Below are positions 60,566 through 64,000 of a DNA stretch of 64,000 bases, one piece after another. The stretch is from Microscillaceae bacterium (lineage in GTDB: Bacteria > Bacteroidota > Bacteroidia > Cytophagales > Microscillaceae). The notes below the pieces were generated by a model. It was not told the DNA's origin, searched no databases, and worked only from the letters and a program-made list of their open reading frames with translations. The first letter of the stretch is position 1. Each line of letters begins with the position of its first letter. Both the position numbers and the translations under genes were made by a program. Where the stretch lies: positions 1 to 64,000 of the forward strand of contig DMXI01000105.1 of the NCBI GenBank assembly GCA_003483885.1, in the 5' to 3' direction.

Positions 60566-62242
60566 ATGATGTTTCGATTTGTTATTCAAACAACACTCAG
60601 TATTTTTTCATCATTATGTATCATCTCTAGTGCTTATGCTCAAGTATGGACTCCCGAAAAAAAGCAACAGATTAACCAATATTTACAAGGGCTCAAATCA
60701 GATACTTCTGGACTGGCGATAGGAGTAGTATACAATGGCAAGGTAGTGTATGAACAGTACCTGGGGTTGGCCAACCTGGAGCATCAGGTCAAAGTATTTG
60801 AAAAAACCAGATTTAACATTGCTTCCAATGCCAAACAATTCACTGCGCTGTGCATATTAAAACTAGCCACCGAAGGTAAACTCAGCCTCAAAGATGATAT
60901 AAGAAAATATCTACCTAAGCTATATCCCGATATTGCTACCCCTATTACACTAGAGCAAATGCTCAACCACACCAGTGGTATTCGAACTTCTGAGGAGTTA
61001 CTTGATTTGCAAAATAAAGTCTGGTGGAAAGAAGTTGGGTTCAGCAATCGCGATGTGTTTCGTTTGACAGAAAAACAAAAAACACTGAATTTTACCCCAG
61101 GAACCGAACATTTATATAGTAATACCAACTACATTTTATTGACCGAGGTAATTAAAAAAATCACCAAGAAAAAGTTTAGCCAATACGCGAAAAAACTTTT
61201 TGAAGACTTGGGTATGAAACAAACCTTATTCAAAACCAGGTATATGGCAGTTATCCCTCACAAAGCTAGCCCCTATGGTAAGTGGGGAAAAAACTGGGTA
61301 GTGGAGCCAAGCTTAAACAAAAACCATGGCGATGGCAATTTGTACACCACCCTGTCAGATCAATTGCGCTGGGAACAATTAATACAGCAGCCGTCCTTAT
61401 TGCCACAATGGAGTAAAATCATTCAAAAGAGTCAATTGCCCATCGAAGCAAGCAAATATCAGAAATATGGGTACGGGTTGATGTTTGGTACTTATAAAGG
61501 AGTGCCTTATCGTTATCATTATGGACAAACAGCAGCTTATGGAGCTACTTTTCTTCGTTTTCCGCAACATGGTTTGGCAATTGTAGCTATGGGTAATAGC
61601 AGGAACTTGCCCGATGAACAAGTGGCCGATCAATTGGTGAATATCATTTTAGGAAAAAAGATCGCACAAAAGCAAAGTTTTGATGCTCAACCGAGTAAAG
61701 TGATAAGCAAAAAGAGGGATTTAAAAAACCTGGAAGGATATTATAAGGGAGAATATGACCTGATTATCAAAATAGTAGCCAAAGGCGATCAGTTATACCG
61801 GGAAATGTACCAAAGAGACCCTGTAAAAATGATTCATGAAAAAGGTGATTTATACCACTACAGCAATAGTGATATACTGAAAATGTACTTTTCCCCAAAC
61901 AAAGGGAAGCCCACTCAATTTACTTTGTATCATCCTGAAATTGCCCCACGAGTGTTTCAAAAACTCCCTCAATTTGAGCCTACGAAGGCTTACTTACAAA
62001 CCATTCGAGGAAGGTACTATAATGATGAATTGAATGTTTATTTTAACCTACGTTATGTAAAAGACAACCAAGTAGAAGTAAAAACGGCTGATGACAAATA
62101 CACTGCTACCTTGGTGTATAAAGATTATTTAAGAGCGGGAGGGTATCAGGTGGATTTGATACGGGGAAAAAACAATCAAATTCAAGAGCTACGTTTAAAA
62201 AGTGGAAGAATTAAAAATGTAGTGTTTAAGCGGGTAAATTAA
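60566..62242 (+). CDS. Exported serine beta-lactamase-like hydrolase
   Basis: About 558 residues from the ATG at 60566; a signal peptide ends near residue 26 ('SSAYAQ'). The class C beta-lactamase/esterase fold is shown by S-x-x-K at Ser87-Lys90 ('FNIASNAKQF'), Tyr-x-Asn in 'LYSNTNYILL' and 'YHYGQTAAYG' as the third motif. After about residue 365 an extra domain of roughly 190 residues follows ('LEGYYKGEYDLIIKIV', 'IRGRYYNDELNVYFNLRYV'), beta-rich and of lipocalin-like appearance. Such proteins are esterases, peptidases or beta-lactamases; specificity cannot be read here. Confidence 0.88.
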   Translation: MMFRFVIQTTLSIFSSLCIISSAYAQVWTPEKKQQINQYLQGLKSDTSGLAIGVVYNGKVVYEQYLGLANLEHQVKVFEKTRFNIASNAKQFTALCILKLATEGKLSLKDDIRKYLPKLYPDIATPITLEQMLNHTSGIRTSEELLDLQNKVWWKEVGFSNRDVFRLTEKQKTLNFTPGTEHLYSNTNYILLTEVIKKITKKKFSQYAKKLFEDLGMKQTLFKTRYMAVIPHKASPYGKWGKNWVVEPSLNKNHGDGNLYTTLSDQLRWEQLIQQPSLLPQWSKIIQKSQLPIEASKYQKYGYGLMFGTYKGVPYRYHYGQTAAYGATFLRFPQHGLAIVAMGNSRNLPDEQVADQLVNIILGKKIAQKQSFDAQPSKVISKKRDLKNLEGYYKGEYDLIIKIVAKGDQLYREMYQRDPVKMIHEKGDLYHYSNSDILKMYFSPNKGKPTQFTLYHPEIAPRVFQKLPQFEPTKAYLQTIRGRYYNDELNVYFNLRYVKDNQVEVKTADDKYTATLVYKDYLRAGGYQVDLIRGKNNQIQELRLKSGRIKNVVFKRVN

Positions 62243-62290
62243 ACTCGTGGTAACAAGGTATCAACATAATAGATTCAATATCAATAGTTG

Positions 62291-62331
62291 AACGCTGAAT
62301 TTGGCGTTAGAGTAATTCTAAATTCAGCGTT
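62291..62331 (+). terminator. Terminator after the serine hydrolase gene
   Basis: AACGCTGAATTT (62291-62302) and AAATTCAGCGTT (62320-62331) form a perfect 12-bp stem, followed by TATTG. Confidence 0.8.
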
Positions 62332-62353
62332 TATTGAATGATATTTGGTTTTA

Positions 62354-62513
62354 GAGCTTTTTTAAATTTTCGTTTAAAGTAGATTTTTTGATGTATTTTA
62401 GGATTAGATGCGTCAAATTTTGAGGTAATAGCAGCGCTATTGCAGATAAATTTGACAATATATAATCACAAAAGACGCGAAAAAGAACTAATCAATGAAT
62501 TTTAAACAAGCTC
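62354..62513. repeat. 160-bp MITE-like element, copy B
   Basis: Same length, direction and ends as the element at 35274-35433 (GAGCTT... and ...TTTTAAACAAGCTC), about 80% identical. TTA flanks both sides, which may be a 3-bp target duplication. It lies between the terminator at 62291 and the stop of the minus-strand phosphatase gene at 62521. Confidence 0.65.
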
Positions 62514-62520
62514 TTAGACC

Positions 62521-64000
62521 TTAAGCCATCTTCCAACCCATCACCGCAATGTCATCACGTTGTTCAGTGCCTTCCATATGTTTAGCCAAAATGCTTTCAA
62601 GTTTGGTTTTTTGTTCATCCAAAGGTAAAAGATGAATCTTACAAATGGCTTCCTTGAAACGCCCCTGGCTAAACTTGATGCGATTGATGTCATTCTGATC
62701 AGTGTACCCATCCGAAAACAAGTAAAAAGTCGTATCGCGAGGTACACTGATTGCGTGTTGTGTAAAGTCTTTATTTCTTTTAAGAAATCCTCCAATGGCT
62801 TTGCGACTGGGCAATGCCTCTTCTATTTGCTCTATGCCAGAGTAGGCATACCACAACGGACGGCGAGCACCCGCAAAAGTGAGCTTTAGGGTTTCACCAG
62901 TGGTTTCTTCAAATACACACATCCCCAGATCCATCCCGTTTTGGTTGTTATTTTCCTGTTGGCGCAAAATGTTCCGCACTTCCTGGTTCATCATCGTGAG
63001 AATACTCATAGGTTCTGTTACCCTTAAGTTTTTGATGATACGATCAAGCAGGGCCGAGGCCAACATAGCCATAAATCCCCCGATTACGCCGTGACCAGTA
63101 CCATCACCTACCACCACAAAAGTTTTGTTTTCTACTTTCTCTACCCAATAAAAATCTCCAGACACAATGTGTTTGGGTTTAAACAAAATAAAATGTTCGG
63201 GAACAAACTTTGCAATGTCGGATGGGTGAGGAAAAGTGGTTTGTTGCAAATGATTGGCTGCTTTGAGGCTTTGAGTAATGTTAAAATGCTGCTTTTCTAA
63301 ACGTTGACGCTGATCTTCTATAAAATCCCGCTGGGTTGTAATTTCATCTTGCTGTTGATACAATTCATGATTGAGTTGCACCAATTTTTCGTTGCTTTTT
63401 TTCTTGATATTATAAAAACGGTAAACCACAAATACTAAAAGCAAAGCGATGAGCAGGCCCAAACCCGCAATCACAATGATAAGGTTTTGCCGATGAATGG
63501 TATTTTCCTGTGCCTGCTGTTGCTTTTCGAGTTTTAAAATTTCATTTTCTTTTTGCTCAGTCTCAAAACGAGTTTTCATTTGAGCAATTTGAGCACTTTT
63601 AGTTTGGTTAAAAATGCTATCCTTTAGCGTAGTATATTTTTGATAAAATGCCAGTGCTTCTAAATGCTTACCTTGAGTAGAGTCCAATCTTGCCTGAAAC
63701 AAAAAATTATCCTTGAGTACATTCTTAGAACCAGATTTTTGGGCTAAAACTCGAGCTTCTTGTAAATATTCGCGGGCTTTGTCATATTTCCTAAGGGCAC
63801 GATAGCTTTCGGCAATAAAATTACCAGTAATTGCTCTCGAGTTAGGATTGCCCAGTTCTTCTTCTAAAAGGTACGACTTCTGGTAGTATTCAATGGCTTT
63901 GGTGTGTTTATTCAGCGCCGCGTTAATTTCTCCAATATTGTGATAAGATACCGATTGTCCTGTTTTATTACCTGTTTTTAGCCCAATAGTCAATGCTTTT
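62521..64000 (-). CDS. TPR-SpoIIE-type phosphatase (5' end beyond window)
   Basis: The C-terminal part of a protein, at least 490 residues, running off the right edge. It has TPR repeats ('AALNKHTKAIEYYQKSYLLEEELG' style), a membrane segment near 'LIIVIAGLGLLIALLLVFVVYRFY', a coiled coil, then a PP2C/SpoIIE phosphatase domain with 'SGDFYWVEKV', 'VGDGTGHGVIGGFM', 'GMDLGMCVFEE' and 'FSDGYTDQ'. The residues that bind the two metal ions are conserved. It resembles the phosphatase half of the protein at 17137, but here the sensor is a TPR array and there is no receiver. An in-frame Met near 63993 is probably internal, since TPR-like sequence continues to the edge. Confidence 0.9.
   Translation of the reverse strand, partial: KALTIGLKTGNKTGQSVSYHNIGEINAALNKHTKAIEYYQKSYLLEEELGNPNSRAITGNFIAESYRALRKYDKAREYLQEARVLAQKSGSKNVLKDNFLFQARLDSTQGKHLEALAFYQKYTTLKDSIFNQTKSAQIAQMKTRFETEQKENEILKLEKQQQAQENTIHRQNLIIVIAGLGLLIALLLVFVVYRFYNIKKKSNEKLVQLNHELYQQQDEITTQRDFIEDQRQRLEKQHFNITQSLKAANHLQQTTFPHPSDIAKFVPEHFILFKPKHIVSGDFYWVEKVENKTFVVVGDGTGHGVIGGFMAMLASALLDRIIKNLRVTEPMSILTMMNQEVRNILRQQENNNQNGMDLGMCVFEETTGETLKLTFAGARRPLWYAYSGIEQIEEALPSRKAIGGFLKRNKDFTQHAISVPRDTTFYLFSDGYTDQNDINRIKFSQGRFKEAICKIHLLPLDEQKTKLESILAKHMEGTEQRDDIAVMGWKMA

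Overview
The window looks like chromosomal DNA of a gliding-type marine Bacteroidota, most likely a Microscilla-like member of the Cytophagales. This is inferred from gene content and style: TPR-fused histidine kinases, SpoIIE-type phosphatases, a CarboxypepD_reg/TonB-dependent receptor, AraC regulators with membrane domains, 'PIQAK'-tagged eCIS-core (DUF4157) proteins, weak Shine-Dalgarno signals and AT-rich intergenic DNA. There is no rRNA, recognisable tRNA, CRISPR array, transposase or phage structural module. The right edge cuts a gene on the minus strand.

Layout. 0-2.7 kb: a phosphatidylserine decarboxylase-like enzyme and an SDR. 2.7-7.2 kb: a LuxR-type regulator, then two paralogous repeat proteins ending in an intramolecular chaperone (peptidase S74) domain. 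7.3-9.8 kb: PriA. 10-17 kb: an accessory island. It holds two minus-strand cassettes, each a 'PIQAK'-leader protein overlapping a downstream exported protein, and a tandemly duplicated small-peptide locus whose two members have GG-type leaders, four cysteines and matching 21-bp-period direct repeats upstream. 17-24.3 kb: a four-gene TPR-kinase/receiver/SpoIIE signalling operon. 24.5-28 kb: housekeeping (aspartate kinase, fructose-1,6-bisphosphatase) and a probable small RNA. 28-32.2 kb: a metal-related envelope operon (HYC_CC_PP-like protein, TonB-dependent receptor, small barrel, HMA protein). 32.7-38 kb: receiver-HPt pair, peptidase, TPR-coiled-coil kinase. 39-50.6 kb: small redox and detoxification enzymes (SDR, luciferase-like monooxygenase, DUF1330, ABM monooxygenases, quinone oxidoreductase, NmrA-like) interleaved with three AraC and one HxlR regulators. 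51-64 kb: FtsX-like permease, MBOAT/SGNH acetylation pair, a third 'PIQAK' protein with an eCIS core and an OmpA-like C-terminus, a membrane AraC regulator, a serine hydrolase and a TPR-SpoIIE phosphatase.

Best candidates for something new: (1) a modular family of 'PIQAK'-leader proteins with interchangeable C-terminal domains (one EreA/ChaN-like, one polysaccharide deacetylase, one OmpA-like), two of them translationally coupled to an exported partner; no injection-particle genes are visible here; (2) the duplicated Cx3C-Cx3C peptide genes with paired direct repeats like those controlling some bacteriocin promoters; (3) a dispersed family of nested palindromic intergenic elements and a separate 160-bp element with terminal inverted repeats; (4) a roughly 78-nt RNA gene with its own promoter and terminator.
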